In this document: positions 33,568 to 43,317 of the stretch, piece by piece
Layout: every line of letters starts with the position of its first letter
Numbering within the stretch: the first letter of the stretch is position 1
NCBI GenBank assembly: GCA_017961015.1
Contig: JAGCYC010000011.1
Coordinates: forward strand, 1 to 60,109
Direction: 5' to 3'
Length of the DNA: 60,109 bases
From: Bacteroidales bacterium
GTDB taxonomy: Bacteria > Bacteroidota > Bacteroidia > Bacteroidales > UBA932
Translations under genes and position numbers: made by a program
Notes under the pieces: model-generated
Seen by the model: only the letters and a program-made list of their open reading frames with translations
What the model was told of the DNA's origin: nothing
The model's database searches: none

Positions 33568-34169
33568 TCACCGAAAAGGATTTTCCTGGTAGCGGGACGA
33601 AGATACGAGCCGATAAGTTCGCCGAAGCTTTCGTCGCTGAGGGAAATGAAGTAGGAACCGTCCTTGGGGCCGATGGTGAAGCCTCCGGCGATCTTGTTGG
33701 AGAAACGGCCATCCACGCCTTTCCCCAGAACTTTTGCAAGTTCACCCTTCACGAAGGGTTCCAGGTCGGCGCGGAGTTTTTCGGGAAGCACGAGCTCTAT
33801 GTCCTTGGATTCCGTAGCTACGAAATTCTTTGCCACTTCGCTGATGATCTCTTTAAGGAAATCGGCCTTGGAGAGCTTTTCCTTAACGGGTTCGGCTGCA
33901 ATCTTCGCTACGATAAGGTCCTGGATGTCGCCGCGCGTCGCCTGAATTGCCTGGATGGCTGCACGCTTTACGTCTCCTTCCACCTTGGAACGGTAGTCCT
34001 GGGCATCGGCGTTGGCTTTTGCAACGATGGCATCGGCCTCTTTCCTGGCATCATTTACGATCTGAGCGGCCTCTTCACGGGCCTTTTCAAGGATAGCCTC
34101 GCCTTCCTGCTTGCCTTTGGCCAGACCCTGCTGGTACAGTTTGTCGGTGAGTTCCTGAAGTTTATCCAT
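33564..34169 (-). CDS. V-type ATPase subunit E (peripheral stalk)
   Basis: 201 residues. A long N-terminal helix (KLYQQGLAKGKQEGEAILEKAREEAAQIVNDARKEAD region, about 8-90) of the heptad/hendecad type and a compact C-terminal domain (about 110-201, with GRFSNKIAGGFTIGPKDGSY). Forms the stator with a G-type partner that is not visible here. The start is set at MDKLQEL (ATG 34169); the longer frame would begin upstream of the promoter box. First gene of the ATPase operon. Confidence 0.9.
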   Translation of the reverse strand: MDKLQELTDKLYQQGLAKGKQEGEAILEKAREEAAQIVNDARKEADAIVAKANADAQDYRSKVEGDVKRAAIQAIQATRGDIQDLIVAKIAAEPVKEKLSKADFLKEIISEVAKNFVATESKDIELVLPEKLRADLEPFVKGELAKVLGKGVDGRFSNKIAGGFTIGPKDGSYFISLSDESFGELIGSYLRPATRKILFGE

Positions 34170-34211
34170 TATAAAAAACGTTAAATTGTTATCAGATGTG
34201 GTGCTTTCCTG

Positions 34212-34219
34212 CAAATTTA
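34212..34219 (-). promoter_or_regulatory. -7 promoter box of the V-ATPase operon
   Basis: Minus-strand TAAATTTG, 42 bases upstream of the subunit E ATG, in the 63-base gap after the Omp85-like gene. The -33 element is not clear. No terminator is seen in the gap, so read-through from the decarboxylase operon is possible. Confidence 0.55.
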
Positions 34220-34232
34220 CAAAAAAAGCGCG

Positions 34233-35495
34233 TTAAAACATATATGTACTGGCCATTCCAACCGTCAGATTGGACAATTGCTGATGGAAGCCCTGGCCCA
34301 CATCCACGGAGAGGATGAAATTGGTGTTCACGTGAAGCTTTACCCCGAGGCCCGCGCTGGCCGCGACCGGGAGCTTGATATCCTGCCAGAGGCCGGGAAG
34401 AGCCTTCTGCTCATCCTCGCGGAAGGGGGTGGTAATGCTTGCCAGGTCCATAAAAGGCATCAGCACAAAAGCCACGTGCTGGTTCCAGAGGTCGAACTTC
34501 ACCACAGTTGCACGGAGTTCAAGATTCGCCCAGGCATAACCCTCTCCCAGCATCCTGTTATAGAGGAAGCCCCTGGCGGTATATCGGCTGCCCATTCCCT
34601 CGTTCTCTTCGTACTGATAATACAGGGTAGCTATTTCCGGGAGCATATAGAAGGGCATATTCCCGACGAACTTCTGCTGAAGGCCAAGGTGATAGGCAAA
34701 GGTGAGGCGCTTGAATACGATGGGGACGAAGTGCCTCCAGTGAAGCACCAGCTGGGCGTAATGGTATTTCCCGTGGGAAAGGTCCAGGTTGCCGTTCAGA
34801 TAGGCCTCGGCATAGAAACCTTTGTTGGGGACGAGTTCCACGTCGCGGGTGTCCCAGCTTCCTCCCAGTTTGAGCTCCAGGGAAGAGCCTCCGGCGGCCT
34901 CGTCGCTGCGGATGAGTCCGGCAGCCTGATAGGCCCGGTAAAGCGTACGGTCGGAATCGTATTTCTCGAGAGAGAAGTCACTTATGCCGATATGCCTGAA
35001 AACCAGGCCCGCAAGTGCGTTCGGCTTAGCCACACGCGCCGTCTGGAAGAGGGCCGATGCGCGGAGGAGCTGCCTGTGATAGGTATAATAGGCGGTTCGC
35101 GTCTCCTGGTTCATATCCATCGTGGCGTCGAAGGGCGAAGCTATTCCGTTGAAACCGTAGAAGTTGTTGGCGCTGCAGTCCCTCCAGGTGAGGGATCCGG
35201 TTACTCTTGCCCCGGGTATGAGGGAAGGGGAGTCGAACATTCCGTGAAGATACCACGAGCCTTTCGTGGCCCAGGCACCTGCAACTGCGATATGATGCAG
35301 GAAGTTTGGATAGACGCTGCCGTCGCCGTAATAGAAGAAATCCGAAAAGGCTCCGAGATTGAGGCCCAGGTCGGAATTGTAACTCACATCGGGGAAAGGG
35401 ACGAAACTCCAGCCGGTCTTGGCACTTTCACTCTCTTGTGCGCTTAGTCCCAGGCCGATAAGGCCAAGCAGGACGGATACAAGTAACTTTTTCAT
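34233..35495 (-). CDS. Omp85/BamA-like outer-membrane barrel protein
   Basis: 420 residues: signal peptide (MKKLLVSVLLGLIGLGLSAQ), then alternating aromatic/polar strands throughout and a C-terminal NLTVGMASTYMF ending in Phe. The segment GSRYTARGFLYNRMLGEGYAWANLEL resembles the conserved RGF/Y-containing loop of Omp85 barrels, and GSWDTRDVELVPNKGFYAEA resembles the surface-antigen repeat 'D.rd....P.kG'. No POTRA domain precedes it. Its start overlaps the oadB stop by one base, so it is translated with a sodium-pumping decarboxylase; the reason is unknown. Function is not assigned. Confidence 0.78.
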   Translation of the reverse strand: MKKLLVSVLLGLIGLGLSAQESESAKTGWSFVPFPDVSYNSDLGLNLGAFSDFFYYGDGSVYPNFLHHIAVAGAWATKGSWYLHGMFDSPSLIPGARVTGSLTWRDCSANNFYGFNGIASPFDATMDMNQETRTAYYTYHRQLLRASALFQTARVAKPNALAGLVFRHIGISDFSLEKYDSDRTLYRAYQAAGLIRSDEAAGGSSLELKLGGSWDTRDVELVPNKGFYAEAYLNGNLDLSHGKYHYAQLVLHWRHFVPIVFKRLTFAYHLGLQQKFVGNMPFYMLPEIATLYYQYEENEGMGSRYTARGFLYNRMLGEGYAWANLELRATVVKFDLWNQHVAFVLMPFMDLASITTPFREDEQKALPGLWQDIKLPVAASAGLGVKLHVNTNFILSVDVGQGFHQQLSNLTVGMASTYMF

Positions 35496-36640
35496 TATCC
35501 AAGGAAGCTCAATAGGATACCGGCGGCCACTGCCGAGCCAATCACTCCGGCCACGTTGGGCCCCATTGCGTGCATAAGCAGGTGATTGCCGGGATCTATC
35601 TCGCGGCCGACGGTTTCGGAAACGCGTGCGCTGTCGGGTACGGCTGACACTCCGGCATTTCCGATAAGCGGATTAATCTTTTTGGAAGGATTCTTTATGA
35701 ACAGGTTCATCAGTTTCACGAAGAGTACACCGCTCATAGTGGCTATCACGAAACTCAGAAGGCCCAGTCCGAAGATGAGCAGGGATCTGACAGTGATGAA
35801 CTTATCGGCCTGGGTAGAGGCGCCTACGGTAAGACCGATCAGGGTAGTGACGACGTCGATCAGCGGTCCTCGGGCTGTCTCGGCAAGGCGGCGGGTAACA
35901 CCGCTTTCCTTAAGGAGATTGCCGAAGAAGAGCATACCCAGGAGCGGAAGGCCGGAAGGCACGATAAAGGCGGTGATAAGGAAACCGACGATAGGGAAGA
36001 TGATCTTCTCCTTCTGGGAAACGGTACGGGGGACCGGCATACGTATGCGACGCTCCTTGTCGGTGGTCAGAAGCAGCATTATCGGCTTCTGGATAACCGG
36101 CACAAGAGCCATATAGGAATAGGCCGATACCGCTATGGCGCCCATCAGGTCCGGTGCCAGCTTGGAGCTGAGGAAAATGGCCGTAGGGCCGTCTGCACCG
36201 CCGATAATGCCGATAGCGCCGGCCTCGTTTGGAGCAAAGCCGAAAAGAAGGGCGAGCAGATAGGCCCCGAAGATACCCATCTGGGCTGCCGCGCCTATGA
36301 GTATGAGACGGGGCTGGGAAATCAGGGCGCTGAAATCGGTCATCGCGCCTATCCCCAGGAAGATCAGTGGCGGATACCAGCCCTGGCGCACTCCCTGATA
36401 AAGGATATTGAGCACGGAGCCGTCTTCATATACGCCGATATTGAGCCCCGGGAACATAGGGATGTTTCCCACGATCATACCGAAGCCGATGGGAACCAGA
36501 AGCATAGGCTCCCATTCCTTGACTATGGCCAGGGTAATGAAGATAAGGCCGATGCCTATCATCACCAGGTTCTGCCAGTCGGCATTGGCGAAACCGGTGT
36601 ATTCCCAGAACTGGGCTAATGAACGGAAAATCTGTTCCAT
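35495..36640 (-). CDS. oadB: Sodium-pumping decarboxylase beta subunit (OadB/MmdB type)
   Basis: 381-residue multi-helix membrane protein that exports Na+ as carboxybiotin is decarboxylated. Signature regions: VLNILYQGVRQGWYPPLIFLGIGAMTDF, the ion-site GIIGGADGPTAIF with its essential Asp, LTVGASTQADKF, and the last helices INPLIGNAGVSAVPDSARV and HAMGPNVAGVIGSAVAAG. The length is somewhat short of the enterobacterial form but complete in motifs. One-base overlaps on both sides (TGATG with the biotin carrier, TAATG with the barrel gene). Confidence 0.95.
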   Translation of the reverse strand: MEQIFRSLAQFWEYTGFANADWQNLVMIGIGLIFITLAIVKEWEPMLLVPIGFGMIVGNIPMFPGLNIGVYEDGSVLNILYQGVRQGWYPPLIFLGIGAMTDFSALISQPRLILIGAAAQMGIFGAYLLALLFGFAPNEAGAIGIIGGADGPTAIFLSSKLAPDLMGAIAVSAYSYMALVPVIQKPIMLLLTTDKERRIRMPVPRTVSQKEKIIFPIVGFLITAFIVPSGLPLLGMLFFGNLLKESGVTRRLAETARGPLIDVVTTLIGLTVGASTQADKFITVRSLLIFGLGLLSFVIATMSGVLFVKLMNLFIKNPSKKINPLIGNAGVSAVPDSARVSETVGREIDPGNHLLMHAMGPNVAGVIGSAVAAGILLSFLG

Positions 36641-37068
36641 CAGGCGAGAGTTACCACCGGGGCGCCTTCCAGGACGCTGTCACCCTTGTTCACGTGGATG
36701 GCGGTGACGCTGCCGGCACGGGGCGCGGTAATTTCGTTTTCCATCTTCATTGCTTCCAGCACGGCCAGTTTCTGACCGGCCTGGACGCTCTGTCCTTCCT
36801 TGACGCTAACCTCGATGATAACGCCGGGAAGCGGTGAAGGGACCTTTTCACCGGCGCCTGCGGGGGCTGCCGCAGGAGCGGGTGAAGCAGCGGCCTGTAC
36901 CGGTGCGGGAGCGGCCTGGGGAACGGCTGCAGGTGCCTGGACGGGTTCTTTCTCCAGTTCCACCTGATACGAAGCGCCGTTCACCTTTACGGGCAGGATC
37001 TTTCCCTCGGCCTCGCCGATGCTCACCTCGTAGTCTTTTCCGTTAATCTTGAACTTGTATTCTTTCAT
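36640..37068 (-). CDS. Biotin carboxyl carrier subunit of the decarboxylase
   Basis: 142 residues. An N-terminal domain beginning MKEYKFKINGKDYEVSIGE, then an Ala/Pro-rich flexible linker (about 50-75), then a biotinyl domain with the lysine motif EAMKMEN and a preceding VKEGQSVQAGQKLAVL. It shuttles CO2 as carboxybiotin between the carboxyltransferase and OadB. The start is ATG 37068; the open frame upstream is not conserved. Confidence 0.93.
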   Translation of the reverse strand: MKEYKFKINGKDYEVSIGEAEGKILPVKVNGASYQVELEKEPVQAPAAVPQAAPAPVQAAASPAPAAAPAGAGEKVPSPLPGVIIEVSVKEGQSVQAGQKLAVLEAMKMENEITAPRAGSVTAIHVNKGDSVLEGAPVVTLA

Positions 37069-37079
37069 AGGTCTGTATA

Positions 37080-37988
37080 TTATTCTTTCGGTAATTTCCT
37101 GAATCCGAGAGCCTTGTTGTCCCATCCGGAAGGAGTGCGGCGGATGGTTACGAAACCGGGCTCAAGATCGTGGACGCTTTCACTCAGGTAAAGGTGAAGC
37201 GCCGCTGCGATGGCGGCATAGTCGTCTCCGCTTTCCTCCATATCCAGGGCAAGTGCAATGGCCGCAGCCACCTCGCCGTCAGGGGTACCGCGCTTTGCCG
37301 CGGGTGCAGCCTTACGGGCAGCCCTACGCTCGAACAGAAGCCAGAAGAGGAACCACAGGATGGCAAGGGCGCAGAAGACCACGGCTATGGAAACCACTGC
37401 AAGCGTGAAGCCGTGGGGGTCACTTATTGCCATCTGCTGGGCCTTGGAGGCCGAGTCCTGATTGCCGTTGGGACTTGCCGGAGAGGGCACGCCGGCTTCT
37501 TCGCAGGCCTCGAATTCCATCTGGCGCAGGTCGCGCGCCATCTTCTGCACCGACTTGCCGGCGGGAAGGCCCACCGGAATAGTCAGGGAGTCGATTATGG
37601 TGCGGCCGTCATTGGAAACCAGATATATGGTTTTCCCTGCTTCGGGCCTTATTCCGGCATAATAGGTTCCTTCCGAGGAGTTTCCGCTGGCCCAGATAAG
37701 CACTACCTGCCTGGGGCCCACTTTTGTACTCCTGTCCCATTTGGGAATGAGGCTTTTCTTGAGATTGTTCCTGTCGTCGGTCAGGAAACAGCCGCCGAAG
37801 TTCACAGTACCGGTGGAAGTATTCATTATCTCCACCCAGGGGCTCCTGCGGCCATATCCGTCCAGACGGCCGGTAGAATCGGGGCAGGGCAGGACCTCGG
37901 AAATTATGAGGTCGCTTACATTCTGCGCCTTGATTCCCGTGGCTGCCAGGAAAAGCAGAAGGATTGCTAATACTCTTTTTCTGGTCAT
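37080..37988 (-). CDS. OadG-like gamma subunit fused to an N-terminal lamin-tail domain
   Basis: 302 residues. After a signal peptide ([21 protein letters not shown]) the N-terminal half (about 25-140) reads as a lamin-tail domain: [30 protein letters not shown] and [15 protein letters not shown] single membrane helix lies near 195-220 ([20 protein letters not shown]). The cytosolic tail, with [15 protein letters not shown], a helical segment and a terminal [18 protein letters not shown], is that of OadG-type subunits, which assemble the pump. The extracytoplasmic domain has no role in the known pump cycle. Overlaps the mmdA stop by 4 bases. Confidence 0.85.
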   Translation of the reverse strand: MTRKRVLAILLLFLAATGIKAQNVSDLIISEVLPCPDSTGRLDGYGRRSPWVEIMNTSTGTVNFGGCFLTDDRNNLKKSLIPKWDRSTKVGPRQVVLIWASGNSSEGTYYAGIRPEAGKTIYLVSNDGRTIIDSLTIPVGLPAGKSVQKMARDLRQMEFEACEEAGVPSPASPNGNQDSASKAQQMAISDPHGFTLAVVSIAVVFCALAILWFLFWLLFERRAARKAAPAAKRGTPDGEVAAAIALALDMEESGDDYAAIAAALHLYLSESVHDLEPGFVTIRRTPSGWDNKALGFRKLPKE

Positions 37989-39538
37989 AGGGGCAGATTG
38001 TCGTGCTTCTTGGCAGGGACATCGGCGCGCTTTGAAGCCAGCTGCTCCAGGGCGCGGATTACGCGGAAACGGGTGTTGCGGGGTTCGATGATATCGTCGA
38101 TATAGCCCTTCATAGCCGCCTGATAGGGGTTGGAGAAGAGTTCCTCGTATTCCTGCTTTTTCTGCTCGAATATTTCCTTGGCGTGTTCGGGATCGGCCTT
38201 GATTTCCTTGGCGTAGAGGACATTGACGGCACCGTCGGCACCCATTACTGCAATCTGGGCGCTGGGCCAGGCATAGTTCACGTCACCGCGGAGCTGCTTG
38301 CAACTCATAACTATATGGGCGCCGCCATAGCCCTTGCGAAGGGTCACCGTAACCTTGGGGACTGTCGCTTCGCCGTAGGCATAGAGCAGTTTTGCACCGT
38401 TGGTGATGATGGCGCCGTATTCCTGCTGGGTGCCGCAGAGGAAACCGGGCACGTCGACGAGGGTTACCAGCGGGATATTGAAGGCGTCACAGAAGCGTAC
38501 GAAGCGGGCAGCCTTGCGGGAGGCGTTGATATCCAGCACGCCGGCAAGTACCGCCGGCTGGTTGGCCACGACACCCACGCTGCGGCCGTTCATATGTGCA
38601 AAGCCGACTATTATGTTCTTGGCGAAGTCCTTATGGATTTCGAAGAAGTCTCCGTCGTCCACTATGCTGCGGATAACCGCATACATATCATAAGCCTTGT
38701 TGGGAGAATCCGGAATGATGGAATTGAGAGCGTCGTCAACCCGGCCTACGGGGTCGGAGCTGGGACGTTCCGGCGCAGTCTCCATATTGTTCTGGGGTAT
38801 GTAGGAAAGCAGTTTCTTTATGGTTTCTATGCCTTCCTTCTCGTCCTGGGCTGCGAAATGCGCCACACCGCTCTTGGAAGCGTGGACTGATGCTCCGCCC
38901 AGCTGCTCCTGATCCACGACCTCTCCGGTAACGCTCTTCACGACGGCGGGTCCGGTAAGGAACATATAGGAGGTATTCTTCACCATAAGGGTAAAGTCCG
39001 TGAGGGCGGGGGAGTAGACCGCACCTCCGGCGCAGGGGCCGAAAATTCCGCTGATCTGTGGAATAACGCCGCTGGAAAGGATGTTGCGCTCGAAAATCTC
39101 ACCATAGCCGGCGAGGGCGTCGATGCCTTCCTGGATGCGGGCGCCGCCGGAATCATTCAGGCCGATGCAGGGAGCCCCGGCGCGCAGGGCCATATCCATC
39201 ACCTTGCATATCTTTTCAGACATCGTCTTGGAAAGGGAGCCTCCGCTCACCGTAAAATCCTGGGCGAACACGTATACAGGACGGCCGTCCACGGTACCGC
39301 AGCCGGTAACTACGCCGTCTCCGTCGTAGTGCTGCTTGTCCATTCCGAAGTTGGTGCAGCGGTGCTGCACGAACATATCATATTCCTCGAAGCTGCCGGG
39401 GTCCAGCAGCAGTTCCAGGCGCTCGCGGGCAGTTAGCTTACCCTTGTCGTGCTGCGCCTGTATGCGTGCAGGGCCGCCGCCCTGACGCGCCGAAGCGCGG
39501 CGTTCCACCAGTTTCTCAATCTGTTCCGTCTGGATCAT
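37985..39538 (-). CDS. mmdA: Carboxyltransferase subunit (methylmalonyl-CoA decarboxylase alpha / PccB-like)
   Basis: 517-residue biotin-dependent carboxyltransferase. It has [19 protein letters not shown], the two oxyanion regions [10 protein letters not shown] and [17 protein letters not shown], the SSDPVGR linker, [22 protein letters not shown], and [32 protein letters not shown]. With OadG-, biotin-carrier- and OadB-type genes directly after it, it should act in decarboxylation of (S)-methylmalonyl-CoA to propionyl-CoA coupled to Na+ export, as used in propionate formation. A pure propionyl-CoA carboxylase role is less likely because no biotin carboxylase is present. Confidence 0.9.
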   Translation of the reverse strand: MIQTEQIEKLVERRASARQGGGPARIQAQHDKGKLTARERLELLLDPGSFEEYDMFVQHRCTNFGMDKQHYDGDGVVTGCGTVDGRPVYVFAQDFTVSGGSLSKTMSEKICKVMDMALRAGAPCIGLNDSGGARIQEGIDALAGYGEIFERNILSSGVIPQISGIFGPCAGGAVYSPALTDFTLMVKNTSYMFLTGPAVVKSVTGEVVDQEQLGGASVHASKSGVAHFAAQDEKEGIETIKKLLSYIPQNNMETAPERPSSDPVGRVDDALNSIIPDSPNKAYDMYAVIRSIVDDGDFFEIHKDFAKNIIVGFAHMNGRSVGVVANQPAVLAGVLDINASRKAARFVRFCDAFNIPLVTLVDVPGFLCGTQQEYGAIITNGAKLLYAYGEATVPKVTVTLRKGYGGAHIVMSCKQLRGDVNYAWPSAQIAVMGADGAVNVLYAKEIKADPEHAKEIFEQKKQEYEELFSNPYQAAMKGYIDDIIEPRNTRFRVIRALEQLASKRADVPAKKHDNLPL

Positions 39539-39544
39539 ATAATT

Positions 39545-40912
39545 CTATTTAAACATTCTGTCCACTTCCTTGACCGCGTGGGGCAGCGCAAAGACGGCTA
39601 CACGGTCGTAGGGTTCGATATGGGTGTCTCCGACTGCAAGGAAACTGTCTCCTCCGCGTATTATACCGCCGATGATGGCGTTGGAAGGGAAATCTATGTC
39701 CTTGAGGGGAGCCTTGGTTATGCGGGAACCGGGGGCTGCAGTATATTCCAGCACCTCGGCATTAGTTCCGCTCATATACCTCACCGAACGCACCTTGTCG
39801 GAAAGGGTGAACTTGAGTATGCGTCCGGCAGTAATAAGTTTCTTGTTGATGACTGCATCCACGCCCATCTCTTCGGCAAGATGCAGGTACTCGAGGTTCT
39901 CCACCTGTGCTATTACACGGGGAACGCCGAGCTTGCGGGCAATCACGCAGGAAAGGATGTTCACCTCGTCGTTGCCGCAGGTTGCGAGTACGGCCTGGTA
40001 GGAGCGTATGCCTTCGTCGCTAAGGAAATCGGCATTGGTGACGTCGCCGTTGGCCACGTGTACCAGGTCGGGCAGGATTTCGGAAAGCTCGCGGCAGCGC
40101 TTGGGATCTATCTCCACGATCTTTACCTCTTCTATCTTCTGTCCGGCAAGACGGGCCGATACCATCTGTGCAATCTCACTGCCTCCGAGTATCATCACGC
40201 GTTTGACCTCTATCTTGCTCTTGCCCAGATACTTCATAAGGGTGGGCATACCCTCGCGGCAGGAGATGATATACAGATAGTCCTTAAGCTTGAAAGCCGT
40301 GTCGGACTGGGGTATTATGGTCTTTGCATCGCGGGCTATGGCGACTATCCTGAAATCGGCCCCGCCCGGAAGTGCTTTCACGGTCTGCTGGAAATCCAGA
40401 ACGTTCATATCCAGGAGGGGGGAGTCGTCGTCCAGCTTGAAAACGCCCAGCTGAAGCTTTCCGCGGGCGAAATCCATAGAATCGGTGGAAGCATTGTGCA
40501 GCAGCATATCCACTATTTCGTCGGATGCGCTCTTCTCCGGATAGAACATCATATCCAGCCCCATATCCTTGAACAGGAGCTTGTTTTCCGGGGAGAGGTA
40601 ACTTTCGTCGTCAATTCGGGCTACAACCCTCTTGGCGCCTATCTTCTTTGCCAGCAAGGCGCTGACTATGTTTACGCTCTGGGACTGGCGGGGATTCGCT
40701 GCGATGAAGAGGTCGGCGGTGGCGCAGCCGGCTTCCCTGAGGAGGCTTATCTGCGATGCAGGCCCCTGGATTGTGGCGATATCGGCCGATGCCGACAGAG
40801 CCTTGAGGCGGGAAGCGTCGGCATCTATCAGGGTTATGTCATTGGATTCGCCGGAAAGCATTTTTGCCAAATGCGTTCCAACCTGTCCGGCGCCTTCGAT
40901 GATGATTTTCAT
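39545..40912 (-). CDS. trkA: Trk potassium uptake regulator TrkA
   Basis: 455 residues with two RCK units: an N-terminal Rossmann fold (KIIIEGAGQVGTHLAKML, then DADASRLK), a TrkA_C domain (about 140-225), a second Rossmann fold (VMILGGSEIAQMVSARLA, then EIDPKRCRELSEIL) and a second TrkA_C. It gates the TrkH/G channel with NAD(H) or ATP. The partner trkH is not in the window. Start at MKIIIEGAGQ (ATG 40912). Six bases before mmdA, so it opens the sodium-decarboxylase operon. Confidence 0.94.
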   Translation of the reverse strand: MKIIIEGAGQVGTHLAKMLSGESNDITLIDADASRLKALSASADIATIQGPASQISLLREAGCATADLFIAANPRQSQSVNIVSALLAKKIGAKRVVARIDDESYLSPENKLLFKDMGLDMMFYPEKSASDEIVDMLLHNASTDSMDFARGKLQLGVFKLDDDSPLLDMNVLDFQQTVKALPGGADFRIVAIARDAKTIIPQSDTAFKLKDYLYIISCREGMPTLMKYLGKSKIEVKRVMILGGSEIAQMVSARLAGQKIEEVKIVEIDPKRCRELSEILPDLVHVANGDVTNADFLSDEGIRSYQAVLATCGNDEVNILSCVIARKLGVPRVIAQVENLEYLHLAEEMGVDAVINKKLITAGRILKFTLSDKVRSVRYMSGTNAEVLEYTAAPGSRITKAPLKDIDFPSNAIIGGIIRGGDSFLAVGDTHIEPYDRVAVFALPHAVKEVDRMFK

Positions 40913-40933
40913 AATACCGCTGTTTATAACCTG

Positions 40934-40941
40934 CAAATATA
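40934..40941 (-). promoter_or_regulatory. -7 promoter box of the trkA-decarboxylase operon
   Basis: Minus-strand TATATTTG, 21 bases upstream of the trkA ATG, in the 33-base gap after the glycosyltransferase gene. No clear -33 element. Confidence 0.6.
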
Positions 40942-40945
40942 GTTA

Positions 40946-41968
40946 TTATTTCCTAAAGAATAAAGCGGTAAGCACCACGGGGCGCTCGCTTAGGCCTTCT
41001 ATCGCCAGATGGGCCTGACCTTCCAGAGAGGCTTTGCTGCGGAGTTGCCTGTACTCCTTGTGAGCCTGGATCACAGCCTTGAAAAATTCCTTGCGTCCGG
41101 TGAGCAGGAAGACCAGGGCCGATCCGCCGTCCAGGAGCATACGCCAGATGATATGCCGCCTTGCCCTGAAATAGCACTTGTCATCGGTCCACATCGGATG
41201 GCTGGCCCTGAATGTCCTGGCAAGATTGTTTTCCAGCAGGAGGAGATTATTCCTGAAATTCAGGCGCAGCTTGAAAGGAGAGTTGTTGGGAAGGGTACCC
41301 CCGCCGATATGCCAGACTTTCGAGGAGGGGACTATATCTATCTTAAAGCCCTCAAGCTGCATTCTCCAGCAAAGGTCTATCTCTTCCATATGGGCGAAAA
41401 AACGCTCGTCAAAACCGCCCAGGCCGTGAAAGACCGCCGCGCGGACCATAAGGCAGGCTCCGCTGGCCCAGAGCACCCTGGCGGGCTCGTCATACTGGCC
41501 GTGGTCCTCTTCAATCATCTGGAGGATACGTCCCCTGCAATAGGGATAGCCCCAGAGGTCAAGATATCCGCCGGCTGCTCCGGCATATTCGAAACGCCCG
41601 CGATTGTTCCAGTCCAGCAGTTTGGGGGCGCAGGCCGCACATTCGGGGTGAGAGTCCATCCAGTCCACAAGAGGGGAGAGCCAGTCGGCGGGCACTTCTA
41701 TGTCGGAATTGATCAGGACATAGTACGTTGCATCCAGCATAGCCAGAGCCCTGTTGTATCCACCTGTATAGCCATAATTGCCATCCAGGCAGATAAGTGG
41801 TATCTCCGGCCACTTCTCTTTCATAAAATCGGCCGATCCGTCCGACGAGGCGTTGTCGGCCACTACTACCTGAGCATCCAGGCCCTCACAGGAAGCGCAA
41901 AGGGCCGGAAGGAAACGTTCCAGATACTCTCTGGTGTTGTAATTTAGTATGACTACCGCGGTTTTCAT
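40946..41968 (-). CDS. Family 2 glycosyltransferase
   Basis: 340 residues, GT-A fold, rhamnosyltransferase-like. Motifs: VILNYNTREYLERFL, VVVADNASSDGSADFM, GNYGYTGGYNRAL, the metal-binding INSDIEV (DxD equivalent), a GACLMVRAAVFHGLGGFDERFFAHMEEIDLCWR acceptor block (quoted in part: GGFDERFF, EEIDLCWR) and HIGGGT. Likely transfers a sugar to a cell-surface glycan from a nucleotide sugar; acceptor unknown. C-terminal tail basic, membrane-associated at most. It overlaps the TldE-like gene by 4 bases, the last member of the peptide-related gene string. Confidence 0.88.
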   Translation of the reverse strand: MKTAVVILNYNTREYLERFLPALCASCEGLDAQVVVADNASSDGSADFMKEKWPEIPLICLDGNYGYTGGYNRALAMLDATYYVLINSDIEVPADWLSPLVDWMDSHPECAACAPKLLDWNNRGRFEYAGAAGGYLDLWGYPYCRGRILQMIEEDHGQYDEPARVLWASGACLMVRAAVFHGLGGFDERFFAHMEEIDLCWRMQLEGFKIDIVPSSKVWHIGGGTLPNNSPFKLRLNFRNNLLLLENNLARTFRASHPMWTDDKCYFRARRHIIWRMLLDGGSALVFLLTGRKEFFKAVIQAHKEYRQLRSKASLEGQAHLAIEGLSERPVVLTALFFRK

Positions 41969-43317
41969 GCGCTGAAATCTACGTTTTTAAAGGCGAGGCT
42001 GGGTATGAGGCGGGACATACAGGGGCGGGCATCGTCGGCCGTTGCGATAAGCTTGTTCCACAGGCCGATGAAATCCCCGGTCACCAGCGCTTCGCGAACA
42101 GGGTGCACTATCTTTCCTCCGCTTACGAGGAAACCTTCCACGCCATAGGAGAAATTGCCCGTAGCAGGATTGGAATTGCCTCCGTTGAATCCGGTGACCA
42201 GGATTCCGTCTCCCACTCTTTCCAGAAGTTCATCAAGGCTTTCAAGGCCGCCGACGGGTTTCATCCACAGGCGCGAAACATCCTCTACAGTGGGCTCCAT
42301 CTGCATTTTCCTTGCAAAGTAGCTATTCAGGAAGTAGCGTTTCACAACGCCTTTTTCAATTACAGGAGCATCGGCCGTAGCCACTCCTTCGCTGTCGAAA
42401 AGACGGCTGCCGCAAGCGGCATAAGTACAGGGTTTGTCCCACAGAGTAAAGTTCTCAGAGAAAACTCTTTGTTCAAGGGTCCCTTCCAGGAAAGAATTCC
42501 GGAGTTGCAGGGCCGATCCTCCAAGGGCCGATATCAGCGGAGAAACCAGTTTTGAGGCATTCTCGCTGTCCACTATAAGGTTGTATTTCCCAGGTGCTAT
42601 ATCCTGCGGGTTCATCTGCGCCGCCGCCCTCAGGGCTGCCTTCCTTGCACAGCCTTCAGGCTTGAAGTCCTTCAGAGAGGAGGATGCCTCCCACCAGTAG
42701 GCGCTGTAACGCCTGCCTTCGGCATCTTCGACGGTAGATTCGTATCCCAGTTCGAAGGAAGTCTCGGTATGACGGGCTTCCAGGGAATTGGAATCCAGGA
42801 TGAGCATATCGTAGACCGAGTCGGAATACTCTCCTTCTTCGGAAACCAGCTTGAAGCCCAGTTCGGCACGCCTGGGCCAGAAACAGGAGTTCAGGGCCAT
42901 CGAACGTCTGGCTTCGGAGTCAAGTTTCTCATACTCAGGGTCATACAGGCCCAGTTCAAGCCCCGTCGTGGCTACTTGTACCTCTCTGGAAGGGTCGGGC
43001 AGGCCACGAAGGCTGTCCGGTTCCAGCATCCTTACGGTATCTACGGCTTCACGGATGAAAGCCTCCAGTTCCGTAATCTCAAGCCGGTTGGACGAGAAGG
43101 TACCGTAGCGCCCGTCGGCAAATATCGCCAACTGAAGGCTGCGGTCAAGGGCGTGGGAGACCTTGTCCACCTCGCCGTTGAGCAAACCCGTCAGGTTCAT
43201 CAGGCTCTTGTTCAGGGTAACACGGACCTGGGCCGCACCCAGCGAAAGGCAGTAACTCAGGCAGTGGCGGGCAATCCGTATTTCTTCATCTGTAAGAAGA
43301 TGCTCTTTCATATTCAT
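41965..43317 (-). CDS. TldE/PmbA-like subunit of the TldD/E protease
   Basis: 450 residues with the PmbA/TldE fold: an N-terminal region (GAAQVRVTLNKSLMNLTGLLNGEVD) and the C-terminal beta-rich domain holding YFLNSYFARKM, DGILVTGFNGGNSNPATGNFSYGVEGFLV and EALVTGDFIGLWN. No HExxxH motif is present, as expected for the non-catalytic partner. With TldD it forms a heterodimeric metalloprotease that cleaves unfolded peptides and, in other bacteria, matures ribosomally made peptides. Overlaps tldD by 4 bases. Confidence 0.88.
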   Translation of the reverse strand: MNMKEHLLTDEEIRIARHCLSYCLSLGAAQVRVTLNKSLMNLTGLLNGEVDKVSHALDRSLQLAIFADGRYGTFSSNRLEITELEAFIREAVDTVRMLEPDSLRGLPDPSREVQVATTGLELGLYDPEYEKLDSEARRSMALNSCFWPRRAELGFKLVSEEGEYSDSVYDMLILDSNSLEARHTETSFELGYESTVEDAEGRRYSAYWWEASSSLKDFKPEGCARKAALRAAAQMNPQDIAPGKYNLIVDSENASKLVSPLISALGGSALQLRNSFLEGTLEQRVFSENFTLWDKPCTYAACGSRLFDSEGVATADAPVIEKGVVKRYFLNSYFARKMQMEPTVEDVSRLWMKPVGGLESLDELLERVGDGILVTGFNGGNSNPATGNFSYGVEGFLVSGGKIVHPVREALVTGDFIGLWNKLIATADDARPCMSRLIPSLAFKNVDFSA

